Source of the DNA: a virus
Direction: 5' to 3' (one strand)
Length of the DNA stretch: 40,628 bases
Virus record (IMG/VR): IMGVR_UViG_3300027770_000108
Location: 1 to 40,628 of that record
Shown: positions 1 to 6,441 of the stretch, piece after piece
Layout of the letters: each line of letters begins with the position of its first letter
How positions within the stretch are numbered: the stretch's first letter is position 1
Notes under the pieces: model-generated
What the model was told of the DNA's origin: nothing
The model's database searches: none
What the model saw: the letters and a program-made list of their open reading frames with translations, nothing else
Translations under genes and position numbers: made by a program

Positions 1-1
1 T

Positions 2-277
2 AACGCAGAAACTGCTAAGCCTGCACCTGGTGATCTGGCCTTCTTTGATTTCGCAGAGGGTGGAAACCCTATTGACCACGTTGGAATTGTTGTCAGAGAT
101 AATGGTGACGGAACTGTTACTACTATCGAAGGCAATACATCAGGTGATAAAAAGAAATCTACCAGTGAACGTAACGGTGGAGAAGTAGTCCAGAAAGTTA
201 GGGCTTATCGCACTGATAACAAAAAAGGACTGAAGCTATTTATTGCTGGCTTTGGTAGTCCAAAGTTCAAAGACTAG
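2..277 (+). CDS. CHAP-domain endolysin, C-terminal part (partial)
   Basis: The first 91 complete codons, in frame 2, are the end of a cell-wall hydrolase of the CHAP (cysteine/histidine amidohydrolase-peptidase) family. The visible motif KPAPGDLAFFDF followed by DHVGIVV is the classic second half of the CHAP domain, and the histidine of DHVGIV is the expected general base. The catalytic cysteine is missing because the gene starts upstream of the window; the matching N-terminal half with the cysteine lies at 40416-40628. The enzyme would cut host peptidoglycan for lysis. The holin-like gene follows after 8 bases, so this is the lysis cassette. Family assignment is by motif reading. Confidence 0.85.
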   Translation, partial: NAETAKPAPGDLAFFDFAEGGNPIDHVGIVVRDNGDGTVTTIEGNTSGDKKKSTSERNGGEVVQKVRAYRTDNKKGLKLFIAGFGSPKFKD

Positions 278-285
278 GAGAACAA

Positions 286-477
286 ATGAACAAAGAGAAG
301 TTAATCGCTATCGCAGGAACTTACCTACGCGCAGGAATTGCATCAGTAATTGCGCTATGGCTTGCAGGCGTAACAGATCCAAAGGCTTTAGCAACCGCAG
401 GTATCGCAGCTATTGCAGGTCCAGTGCTCAAGGCACTAGATCCAAAGGCTGTAGAATTTGGTCGCAAGGCCAAGTAA
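286..477 (+). CDS. Small holin-like membrane protein (63 aa)
   Basis: It is a 63-residue protein with a hydrophobic stretch at about residues 15-28, a short TDPKALA turn and a second apolar stretch at about 36-48, ending in a basic tail (GRKAK). Size, hairpin-like topology and position directly after the endolysin suit a holin or a holin partner, but no specific family was recognised. AGGAG lies 5 bases before the ATG. A second candidate holin lies just upstream of the endolysin start (40221-40415), so which of the two makes the membrane lesion is open. Its last codon is closely followed by a strong terminator. Confidence 0.6.
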   Translation: MNKEKLIAIAGTYLRAGIASVIALWLAGVTDPKALATAGIAAIAGPVLKALDPKAVEFGRKAK

Positions 478-499
478 GAAGTAACTGCGAGGCGAAGAG

Positions 500-533
500 G
501 CTCACTCCCTACGGGGAGTGGGCTTCTTTTTTT
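500..533. terminator. Bidirectional intrinsic terminator after the lysis cassette
   Basis: The stem GCTCACTCCC pairs with GGGAGTGGGC around the loop TACG (one G-T wobble) and is followed on the + strand by CTTCTTTTTTT. It ends the late/lysis transcript coming from the end of the window. The minus-strand gene at 532-768 stops inside the T-run, so the same hairpin can end that transcript too. Confidence 0.85.
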
Positions 534-768
534 ATGCCATTTTATCGGCAGGACAGGGAATCGTAACTAGATTTCCACAACTAGCGCAGGTTCCATCAAG
601 GAACCACCAGACTATCTCGGAATCCTCAAAGCTTGCCATAACCTGGAAGACCTGTGACCCACAGGTACATACGTGAATGGGTCCTAAACCTCGCAAATCG
701 GCCCCAAAGGGCTTAGGAATGGCACTCCAGAGCTTAAACACGGACAGTCTGGGTAAGCGAAATTGCAT
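532..768 (-). CDS. Small zinc-ribbon protein, unknown function (78 aa)
   Basis: This 78-residue protein has a four-cysteine zinc-ribbon pattern: CTC near residue 34 and CASC near residue 61, about 24 residues apart, around an FEDSEIVWWFLDG core. The core resembles small CxCG...LDGxCxxCG proteins seen in actinophages; no function is known to me. It is the only minus-strand gene in the left arm and reads towards the lysis genes, sharing their terminator. It is divergent from the proteasome-like gene at 835. No Shine-Dalgarno sequence is visible before its ATG; the bases just upstream are AT-rich (TATCATATTAT), so a leaderless transcript is possible. Confidence 0.65.
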   Translation of the reverse strand: MQFRLPRLSVFKLWSAIPKPFGADLRGLGPIHVCTCGSQVFQVMASFEDSEIVWWFLDGTCASCGNLVTIPCPADKMA

Positions 769-834
769 ATAATATGATAACGCTACCCTTGTGTCGTGTG
801 ACTAGCGACACGCCGTTGCTGGTAACCTTGGTTT
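769..834. promoter_or_regulatory. Divergent intergenic region with an inverted repeat
   Basis: This 66-base gap separates the divergent genes at 768 (-) and 835 (+) and must hold the start signals of the left + operon. A perfect 6-bp inverted repeat GTGTCG-N9-CGACAC lies at 791-811 and could be an operator. On the + side TAACCT at 822-827 lies 7 bases before the ATG, as expected for a -10 box of a leaderless message, but no good -35 was found. On the minus side there is an AT-rich TATCATATTAT next to the ATG. The promoter assignments are weak; the inverted repeat is directly visible. Confidence 0.45.
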
Positions 835-1392
835 ATGACAACAATTGTGGGCATTGAAGGTATTGATTACGCATTACTGGTAGCTGACTCACAAATCACA
901 GAAGATAATCTAGTAACTCTTGCTACATCTACTCCAAAGGTAGTTGAGGTGGGCAAGTATCTCATTGGTATATCAGGTGATACCAGACCAGGTGACATCC
1001 TTGCCTACAACTGGAAGCCACCACTATACAAAGGTGAAGAGCCAGCACAATTTATGGGCCGCAAAATTATCCCAAGCATTATCCAAGCATTTACCGACAA
1101 CAACTACGACTACAACAAGGTGGACAAAGATGGTGGCTTCGATTATCTCATTGCTTTTAACGGCAATCTCTTTCGTATTGCTTGTGATCTCTCTTTTTTC
1201 CAAGCAAATCACGGAGCGTATGGCATTGGTAGTGGGGGTCAGCTTGCTCTTGGCTACCTGTATTCAACTATCAAACCTGATATGGACTTAGCCCACGCAA
1301 AGAGACACGCCCATAAAGCCGTTGAAATCGCTTCGGTTCTTGACGCTAATACTGGTAAGCCTTTACAGTTGGTAGTCCAGGAAAGGATGTAG
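835..1392 (+). CDS. HslV/proteasome-like Ntn hydrolase (185 aa)
   Basis: The protein starts MTTIVGI, so removal of Met exposes Thr1, the nucleophile of proteasome beta subunits and HslV. In that numbering Asp17 (VADSQ) is at exactly the canonical place, Lys34 (STPKV) matches Lys33, GIGSGG holds the Ser129-like serine, and Asp169/Thr172 (LDANTG) match the Asp166/Ser169 pair. Length (185) fits HslV or a single proteasome-like subunit without propeptide. It would be a self-compartmentalised threonine peptidase. No partner unfoldase (HslU, ClpX, Mpa) is encoded nearby, so it would act alone or with a host ATPase. It is the first gene of the left + operon. The family call is strong; the substrate is unknown. 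Confidence 0.8.
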   Translation: MTTIVGIEGIDYALLVADSQITEDNLVTLATSTPKVVEVGKYLIGISGDTRPGDILAYNWKPPLYKGEEPAQFMGRKIIPSIIQAFTDNNYDYNKVDKDGGFDYLIAFNGNLFRIACDLSFFQANHGAYGIGSGGQLALGYLYSTIKPDMDLAHAKRHAHKAVEIASVLDANTGKPLQLVVQERM

Positions 1393-1394
1393 CA

Positions 1395-1556
1395 ATGGAT
1401 CTCAATACATTTGATTATGTAGAACCAGAGTTCAAGAACGTTATAGCAACAGGTGAATACGCTGCACACTATTGGTTTGAGCAGGGTTGGAAGGCTTGTA
1501 GACTTGCTTTCTTACTGCACAAACAAGCAGAAGAAGCTGGAGCATTGAGAGTATGA
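1395..1556 (+). CDS. Small hypothetical protein (53 aa)
   Basis: This 53-residue, mostly alpha-helical protein starts MDLNTFDYVEP and includes AHYWFEQGWKACRLAF. It starts 2 bases after the stop of the proteasome-like gene (AGGA of the preceding codons serves as ribosome site) and its end overlaps the next ATG (GTATGA). I do not recognise a family; tight coupling on both sides supports it as real. Its position suggests it might be co-expressed with, and possibly act with, the Ntn hydrolase, but that is only inference. Confidence 0.6.
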   Translation: MDLNTFDYVEPEFKNVIATGEYAAHYWFEQGWKACRLAFLLHKQAEEAGALRV

Positions 1557-1639
1557 CAACATTTCTTATTGGTCTAATGGTTGGAATTATTATCGGCAGA
1601 GTCTTTGATTTATGGGCAGATTGGAAGTACAAGAAGTGA
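1553..1639 (+). CDS. Tiny single-span membrane protein (28 aa)
   Basis: It is a 28-residue peptide with one hydrophobic span (FLIGLMVGIIIG, about residues 4-15) and a basic end (WKYKK), so probably a type of small inner-membrane protein. Start overlaps the previous stop (ATGA) and its own stop overlaps the GTG of the nuclease gene (GTGA). The unbroken chain of start/stop overlaps is the main evidence. Function unknown. Confidence 0.5.
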   Translation: MTTFLIGLMVGIIIGRVFDLWADWKYKK

Positions 1640-2577
1640 CGGACCCAAAGGAACTATTACTTACTGCACTACGTGCAGGTGATGCTAAACGTTCACGTTC
1701 CACACAGGTACAGATTGGTCCATCAGAGTTAGGTGGTTGCCGTCGCAAGGTGTGGTACCGACTTAACGATCAACCTGAAACTAATGACAACGAATTAAAA
1801 CTTGCTGCCATTATGGGTACTGCTATCCACGCAGAAATTGAAAGAGCATTAGCAGATAATCCAGATGTATTAGTTGAAGTTGAAGCTGAATACAATGGAA
1901 TGAAAGCACACATTGACTGCTTTGTACCTGGTACTGGTGATGTCATTGACTGGAAGACAAGTAAGGTAAAGAACCTTTCATACTTCCCATCAACACAACA
2001 GCGTTGGCAGGTTCAGACCTATGGCTACCTACTGGCTAAGAATGGTCACAATGTAAAACGTGTCTCGCTTGTCGCCATTGCACGTGATGGTGATGAGCGA
2101 GATGTTAAAGTTCACACAGAAGACTACAACGAAGCAATGGCATTAGAAGCCTTAGTTTGGTTGGAAGGTGTGAAGGTATCTACCGAGGCACCAGAACCAG
2201 AGCGTGAAGAAAACTACTGCAAATTCTATTGCAAGTTCTATGACGCAAGTGGGCAGTTAGGATGCGTTGGTCTAAAAAAAGAACGTATCGCTAGTGAAGA
2301 GGTGTTAATCCAAGATAAGGATGCCTCAACTAATGCGATGATCTACTTACAATTAGATGAACAAATTAAAAACTTGACAAAGCAAAAGGATTCACTAAAG
2401 TCTTCCCTTGAAGGTATCGCTGGCGTTACCGATACTGGAATACAGGTGAGGTGGTCTAGCATAGCTGGACCAACATCAGTAGACAAAGATGAAGTACTTG
2501 CTAAACTAGGTTATGTACCTACCAAGCAAGGTGCAGATTCATTACGGTTAACAATCAAACAATCTGGAGGAAAGTAA
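1636..2577 (+). CDS. RecB/Cas4-like PD-(D/E)XK exonuclease
   Basis: This 313-residue protein has the motifs of the RecB/Cas4 nuclease family: GTAIHAEIE (about 61-69), the metal-binding aspartate in AHID (94), the core GDVIDWKTSK (101-110, D-x-K form) and the helix motif QVQTYGYLL (125-133). A cysteine near residue 35 (GGC) and three more in YCKFYC...GC suggest the 4Fe-4S cluster of Cas4/AddB-type nucleases. It probably resects DNA ends for recombination or replication. GTG at 1636 is preferred to the ATG at 1612 because it overlaps the preceding stop as GTGA and the family motif spacing needs no longer N-terminus. A zinc-binding DNA-associated gene follows directly. Confidence 0.8.
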   Translation: MTDPKELLLTALRAGDAKRSRSTQVQIGPSELGGCRRKVWYRLNDQPETNDNELKLAAIMGTAIHAEIERALADNPDVLVEVEAEYNGMKAHIDCFVPGTGDVIDWKTSKVKNLSYFPSTQQRWQVQTYGYLLAKNGHNVKRVSLVAIARDGDERDVKVHTEDYNEAMALEALVWLEGVKVSTEAPEPEREENYCKFYCKFYDASGQLGCVGLKKERIASEEVLIQDKDASTNAMIYLQLDEQIKNLTKQKDSLKSSLEGIAGVTDTGIQVRWSSIAGPTSVDKDEVLAKLGYVPTKQGADSLRLTIKQSGGK

Positions 2578-2952
2578 ATGGCTGCAAACGAAAACACAAA
2601 GTTCCAAGTAAACTTTAAGACAAGTAGTGGAACACTTATTAATCTTTATGCAACTGATATCAAAGAACTAGAGACAGGTCTTACGGATCTATCAATGGTA
2701 TCCACTCTTATCAAGTCAACAGATGCAGAACTCAACGGTGGTAAAGCACCAGCACCTACTGCTGAGTCAGTAGCACAGTCATTCAATACAGCTCCTGTTG
2801 CTGCACCTGCTGTTGTTGAAGGACAAGCACCAAGCTGTAAGCACGGTGTGATGAGTTTCCGTACAGGTACTTCTGCTCGTGGCCCTTGGAAGGGCTGGAT
2901 GTGTGCTGCTCCAAAGGGTGCAGTAGATAAGTGCGCAACTATCTGGGCTTAA
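2578..2952 (+). CDS. Zinc-binding protein, possible ssDNA-binding (124 aa)
   Basis: An N-terminal beta-rich region (about 1-55) and an Ala/Pro linker lead to a C-terminal module with CKHGVMSFRTG...WMCAAPKG...KC, a Cys/His set that should bind one zinc. The same C-terminal module is common in actinophage proteins of unknown role. It starts 1 base after the RecB-like nuclease (GGAGGAAAGTAAATG supplies the ribosome site), which suggests work in the same recombination step, for example binding single strands made by the nuclease. That role is inference. Confidence 0.6.
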   Translation: MAANENTKFQVNFKTSSGTLINLYATDIKELETGLTDLSMVSTLIKSTDAELNGGKAPAPTAESVAQSFNTAPVAAPAVVEGQAPSCKHGVMSFRTGTSARGPWKGWMCAAPKGAVDKCATIWA

Positions 2953-2955
2953 TGA

Positions 2956-3225
2956 ATGCGGGAACCACACGAGTTTGAGGTTCCTTTATGTGCTCAGGTA
3001 GGTGGAGATCTTTTCTTTCCTGAAAGGGAGAACGAAGGCAAGCTTGCACGTCTGAGCATTGCATCAGCAAAATCAATCTGTCGTGGTTGTCAACACATCA
3101 CTGAATGTGCTGAGTGGGGTATCCGTAAGGAACGTCACGGTATCTGGGGTGGACTCACTGATAGTGAGCGAAAGAAGATACGCAATCAACGACGAATAAC
3201 ATTGGAAGAGGGGAAGAGTGCTTAA
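2956..3225 (+). CDS. whiB: WhiB-family iron-sulfur transcription regulator
   Basis: The 89-residue protein shows the complete WhiB signature: Cys12, Cys42, Cys45 and Cys51 in the pattern C-X29-C-X2-C-X5-C, then GIWGG at residues 62-66 and a basic C-terminal tail (ERKKIRNQRR) for DNA contact. WhiB proteins are confined to actinobacteria and their phages; they bind a 4Fe-4S cluster and act with the primary sigma factor. The phage copy could redirect or block host promoters. It starts 3 bases after the previous stop and overlaps the next gene by 8 bases, so it is made early with the replication proteins. Confidence 0.93.
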   Translation: MREPHEFEVPLCAQVGGDLFFPERENEGKLARLSIASAKSICRGCQHITECAEWGIRKERHGIWGGLTDSERKKIRNQRRITLEEGKSA

Positions 3226-4063
3226 CCTATCCCGTGCTTGGGGCGGTGTGACTACCAAAGCCACACCACTTCCTGACGTGTGGAAAAATCTAGTTAAGCA
3301 CTCTATCAAGTTCCGTCGCGGTCAAGTCTGTATGGTCGCTGCTGCACCTAATGCTGGTAAGTCAATGTTTGCATTGATATATGCAATCAAAGCGCAGGTT
3401 CCAACGTTATTCTTTTCTGCTGATACAGACACAGCAACAGTAATGATTCGTGCTGCTGCTCATCTTTCGGGTCACACACAAGTGACTGTCGAAGGTAACA
3501 TCAATAAAAGTCAGCGCCACTATGATCCTTACCTGGCTAAAGCTTCTCACATTCAATGGGTCTTTGACTCCAGTCCGTCTCTTGATGATATTGAGATGGA
3601 GATTAAAGCTTATGTTGAACTCTACGGTGTGATGCCAGAGTTGATTATCATAGACAACCTAATGAATGTGGCAGCAGAGACAGATAATGAATGGGCTGGG
3701 CTTCGTGCAATTATGATGGAGTTGCACGATATGGCACGTAAGACTGAGGCTTGTGTGCTTGTACTCCATCACGTAAGCGAACAGAGCGAGTATGGTTCTC
3801 CTATGATGCCACCACCTAGACGTGCTATTCACGGAAAGGTGAGTCAATTACCAGCTCTAATCCTTACGCTTGGGTACGATCCTTCACAGGGTCTACTTCG
3901 GATAGCATCAGTCAAGAATCGCTTTGGTCCACATTACGCAGATGCTTCACAATGGGCATCTTTATTTGTAGACTTTGGTTCTTGTCAAATAGGCGATGAT
4001 GATGCGCAAGGTAGGGCCTACCTGCGTGGCAACAACGAGGAGAGTACATATGGTGCTATCTAA
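3218..4063 (+). CDS. DnaB-like RecA-fold ATPase/helicase
   Basis: At 281 residues it is a single RecA-type motor domain: Walker A APNAGKS (43-49), Walker B LIIIDN (142-147), a histidine-rich LVLHH motif (181-185) and KNRFG (233-237), which resembles the DnaB arginine/beta-hairpin region. The DnaB N-terminal domain is missing, as in many small phage helicases. It would unwind DNA at the fork together with the split primase encoded downstream. Start GTG at 3218 overlaps whiB; GAAGAGGGGAA gives the ribosome site. Confidence 0.82.
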   Translation: MLNLSRAWGGVTTKATPLPDVWKNLVKHSIKFRRGQVCMVAAAPNAGKSMFALIYAIKAQVPTLFFSADTDTATVMIRAAAHLSGHTQVTVEGNINKSQRHYDPYLAKASHIQWVFDSSPSLDDIEMEIKAYVELYGVMPELIIIDNLMNVAAETDNEWAGLRAIMMELHDMARKTEACVLVLHHVSEQSEYGSPMMPPPRRAIHGKVSQLPALILTLGYDPSQGLLRIASVKNRFGPHYADASQWASLFVDFGSCQIGDDDAQGRAYLRGNNEESTYGAI

Positions 4064-4568
4064 CTACGCTCTAACAATAGAAGAGGAAGCCGTTTGTGTT
4101 GAAGTTGGATATCAAAGACAGAAGCCATACTTTGCTGACCCAATGAAGAATGTCAATTACTCAGAGGGTGACCTATGGGAAATGTGGCAACACGTTGTGT
4201 GTGCAGGATCAGAACTTGCATTCGCACGTATGGTTGGTAAGTACGACTTCACTCCACACTACAATAAATGGAAGTCAGAATTAGATATTCCAGGGTTCGG
4301 AGAAATCCGTTACTCGTTTCCACCAGTGAGAGGAATGCGTTACTCATCTAGAGATAACGATAACCTTGTGTATGTGCTGATGTCTGATGGTCTATGCCAT
4401 AAGACACGAAGGGTTGGACCTGATTGGAAAGGCCCTGAGTACAAAGCTATTGGTTGGAAACTTGGCTCCGAATGTAAACGTGATGAGTGGAGATACAATG
4501 ATAGGACTTGGTATGTACCAGTTATATACCTTAACCCTATGGAAAGTTTGATATTTAATGGCGAATAA
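4050..4568 (+). CDS. Conserved phage protein of unknown function (172 aa)
   Basis: The protein starts MVLSNYALT; GAGGAG at 4036-4042 picks the ATG at 4050 rather than upstream in-frame starts. The second half (YSSRDNDNLVYVLMSDG... VGW ... WYVPVIYL) has a beta-rich pattern that I recognise from phage hypothetical proteins next to replication genes, but no activity is known. It overlaps the helicase gene by 14 bases and the resolvase gene by 11 bases, so it is part of the replication operon. Confidence 0.65.
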   Translation: MVLSNYALTIEEEAVCVEVGYQRQKPYFADPMKNVNYSEGDLWEMWQHVVCAGSELAFARMVGKYDFTPHYNKWKSELDIPGFGEIRYSFPPVRGMRYSSRDNDNLVYVLMSDGLCHKTRRVGPDWKGPEYKAIGWKLGSECKRDEWRYNDRTWYVPVIYLNPMESLIFNGE

Positions 4569-4908
4569 GAATGGACGCAAAGGTTCTCAGTTTGAAACAG
4601 ATGTAATGAAATGGTTCCGCAAAGCTGGAGTCATTGCAGAACGTCTGACCAAAGCTGGGGCAAAAGATGAAGGTGATATGGTTGTTATCATATCTGGAGA
4701 AACCTACATCTTAGAACTCAAGAACAGGCAGACCCTTTCCCTGCCCGAGTTCTGGAGAGAAGCACAAGTTGAGGCGCTTAACTATGCACAGGCACGGGGG
4801 CTTGGGGAAGTTCCTATGTCTTACGTCGTAGTTAAGCGTCGCAACGCTTCAATAGATCAGGCTTGGGTAATCCAAGACTTAACTCAATTCCTAAAGGAGA
4901 AACAATAA
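4558..4908 (+). CDS. Hjc-like Holliday junction resolvase / PD-(D/E)XK nuclease
   Basis: This 116-residue protein fits the archaeal-type resolvase fold: RKGSQFETDV with Glu13, GAKDEGDMVV with Asp40, then YILELKNR with Glu53 and Lys55, and a helix EFWREAQVEA. These are the metal ligands of the PD-(D/E)XK core. It would cut branched DNA before packaging or during recombination. It starts inside the last codons of the previous gene and its stop overlaps the next start (TAATG). Confidence 0.75.
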   Translation: MANKNGRKGSQFETDVMKWFRKAGVIAERLTKAGAKDEGDMVVIISGETYILELKNRQTLSLPEFWREAQVEALNYAQARGLGEVPMSYVVVKRRNASIDQAWVIQDLTQFLKEKQ

Positions 4909-5033
4909 TGCCAGTACCAGGTGGAGAAATAACAACAACAGAGATACTAGTACCAGTAGACCCAAATTTAGACCTAAATGAAGCAATAGTAGAAGCCGAT
5001 GCAGAAGAAGCGGTAGAAGAATATGATGTGTGA
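4908..5033 (+). CDS. Tiny acidic protein (41 aa)
   Basis: A 41-residue protein, strongly acidic, with a C-terminal EADAEEAVEEYDV tail. The start overlaps the resolvase stop as TAATG and AAAGGAGAAACA provides a good ribosome site. The end overlaps the next gene. The charge could indicate a DNA mimic or an interaction tail, but there is no direct evidence; function unknown. Confidence 0.55.
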   Translation: MPVPGGEITTTEILVPVDPNLDLNEAIVEADAEEAVEEYDV

Positions 5034-5202
5034 AAACTGCCTTAAAGGTGGAGAAGAGAACGGCCTTGCTCACTACAAGCGTTCAGCTCATTGGCACGAT
5101 AAGTGTGATGATAAGGGGTGTGTATGTCAGCACAAGACTGGTCCAGGATACGTAAAGCGGGACGGTACAAAGGTTCCATTGATGCAACTTCAATCCCCAT
5201 AG
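5023..5202 (+). CDS. Small Cys/His zinc-binding protein (59 aa)
   Basis: MMCENCLKGG followed by HYKRSAHWHDKC and CVCQHK gives the CxxC...H...C...CxC...H pattern of small actinophage zinc proteins. It probably binds one or two zinc ions. The reading frame is open from the ATG at 5023 to the TAG at 5200 and overlaps the preceding acidic gene by 11 bases; its end overlaps the primase N-terminal gene by 79 bases in another frame, an unusually long overlap. Function unknown. Confidence 0.55.
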   Translation: MMCENCLKGGEENGLAHYKRSAHWHDKCDDKGCVCQHKTGPGYVKRDGTKVPLMQLQSP

Positions 5203-5501
5203 GGACTATTGTTTCCTATTACGGTGGAGAAGTAAGAGAAGGTAAGTCAGCAGCAGTTCGTTGCTGTATACATACAGACAGCAGACGTAGTGCTGTGATG
5301 AACACGTATGACAACCTTTACTTCTGCCACACCTGCGGTAAGGGTGGCAGTTCAGTAGATGTTGTTATGCACATAGAGAATTTGGAGTTTAAGGATGCCC
5401 TCAATCGCGCAATCGAAATCATTGACGGAAGCGGCCAAACATTACAGTCGAAACATAAGCGCGGAAGCTCTAAGTTATCTAGAAGAACGTGGAATATCTG
5501 A
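5124..5501 (+). CDS. DnaG-type primase, CHC2 zinc-binding part
   Basis: This protein carries the CHC2 zinc-binding domain of DnaG primases: RCCIHTD, then YFCHTCGKGG about 20 residues later, followed by the helix EFKDALNRAIEII. It lacks the catalytic part, which lies in the overlapping frame at 5395-6045. After GSGQ the reading becomes basic and low in similarity (SKHKRGSSKLSRR) and stops at 5501. ATG at 5124 is preferred; AAGGGG lies 6 bases upstream. Either this is a two-protein primase, or one protein made by frameshifting, or a sequence error has split it. Confidence 0.75.
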   Translation: MSAQDWSRIRKAGRYKGSIDATSIPIGTIVSYYGGEVREGKSAAVRCCIHTDSRRSAVMNTYDNLYFCHTCGKGGSSVDVVMHIENLEFKDALNRAIEIIDGSGQTLQSKHKRGSSKLSRRTWNI

Positions 5502-6045
5502 TGTTATTGCCAGCCAGTACTTGTTGGGTACGGTTACAGATCCTATCAATGGTCACGAGATGCACCAAGGTTGGCTTTCTATTCCTTACATTACTGCTTC
5601 TGGTTCTTGCGTTGGGTATAAGTTCCGCAGACTAGATGATAGCAAACCAAAGTATGGATCTCCAACAGGACAGAAGGCACACCTATATAACGTAGGTGAT
5701 ATAACTATTGACTCCTCTTACATTGCAGTATGCGAGGGTGAATTAGATGCCGTGGTCCTGTCTGGGTTGATAGGTATCCCAGCAGTGGGTGTACCTGGCG
5801 TACAAGCTTGGAAGCCACACTTTCCAAAGCTCTTTACTGGTTACGATACTGTCTTTGTTATTGGTGATAATGATATTAAAGAAGATGGCACTAATCCTGG
5901 TGCTGAGTTTGCTAAGCGTGTCGCGCAAGAGGTTTCTAATAGCACAATAGTAACATTACCCCCATCAATGGACATCAATGACTTCTATCTAGCCAGAGGC
6001 TTAGATGCAACGAAGGCTTTGTTACTAGGTGAGAAGGATGAGTGA
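5395..6045 (+). CDS. DnaG-type primase, Toprim catalytic part
   Basis: The 216 residues hold the core of a DnaG/Toprim primase: ALSYLEERGIS (25-35), GWLSIPYI (59-66), the Toprim motifs AVCEGELDAV (111-120), FVIGDND (154-160) and DINDF (193-197). The acidic residues for metal binding are all present. It would make RNA primers for the DnaB-like helicase. The ATG at 5395 has GGAG 8 bases upstream, so independent translation is plausible, yet conserved primase sequence begins only near residue 22. The N-terminal CHC2 part is in the +1 related frame just before. Confidence 0.78.
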   Translation: MPSIAQSKSLTEAAKHYSRNISAEALSYLEERGISDVIASQYLLGTVTDPINGHEMHQGWLSIPYITASGSCVGYKFRRLDDSKPKYGSPTGQKAHLYNVGDITIDSSYIAVCEGELDAVVLSGLIGIPAVGVPGVQAWKPHFPKLFTGYDTVFVIGDNDIKEDGTNPGAEFAKRVAQEVSNSTIVTLPPSMDINDFYLARGLDATKALLLGEKDE

Positions 6046-6154
6046 TGCTGAATGGACTATAGTGGTACAGACTTTGCAGCATATGGGCTTTCAAGTCCTG
6101 AGCCTAGACAGGTCCAACGAGATACTGGTAGTAAGACCGCAACCAACCCGTTAG
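6038..6154 (+). CDS. Candidate tiny overlapping gene (38 aa)
   Basis: An open frame of 38 codons starts MSDAEWTIVVQTL inside the last codons of the primase gene (GAGAAGG before the ATG) and runs MGFQVLSLDRSNEILVV before its stop. The sequence looks protein-like (amphipathic helix, then a beta pair). It overlaps 6052-6154 of the next gene in another frame, so either both are made or the next gene starts later, at TTG 6187. Uncertain. Confidence 0.35.
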   Translation: MSDAEWTIVVQTLQHMGFQVLSLDRSNEILVVRPQPTR

Positions 6155-6441
6155 TAGATCACGCTGCTGTTACTGGCTATCGTGCATTGGGTGTATCAAC
6201 TGAGGACTTAACATCCTTCATTGAATCATTTGCATCCCTTCGTGCTCAGCGTGTTAAGGGTGTAGGCCACAAGCAGTATTCCCACGCTAAGGGTCAGAAG
6301 TTTGAGTCCTTTACTACATCAGACACCATTAGAGAATTGATTGAAGAGCTGGCAGATGCCAGCAACTACATAGACTTCCTTGCTATCAAGTTACTGAACA
6401 TCCAACACACTATAGATTTGGTGCTACCTGACTGTGAGTGA
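6052..6441 (+). CDS. Hypothetical helical protein, possibly MazG-like
   Basis: The conserved-looking part is the C-terminal half: QRVKGVGHKQYSHAKGQKFE, then TIRELIEELADASNYIDFLAIKLL. The helix with EELADxxNY resembles the second metal-binding helix of all-alpha NTP pyrophosphatases (MazG-like), but the first EExxE helix was not seen, so the activity is uncertain. The N-terminal 45 residues look non-conserved and overlap a candidate small gene, so the true start may be TTG at 6187. It overlaps the next gene by 8 bases. Confidence 0.55.
   Translation: MDYSGTDFAAYGLSSPEPRQVQRDTGSKTATNPLVDHAAVTGYRALGVSTEDLTSFIESFASLRAQRVKGVGHKQYSHAKGQKFESFTTSDTIRELIEELADASNYIDFLAIKLLNIQHTIDLVLPDCE

Noticed and set aside
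1612-1635. ATG at 1612 as start of the RecB-like nuclease
   Set aside because: No ribosome site, lies inside a small membrane-protein frame; GTG 1636 gives the GTGA coupling used throughout the operon.
4891-5073. 60-codon Leu-rich minus frame
   Set aside because: Antisense shadow of two small + genes; no ribosome site and no other minus gene nearby.
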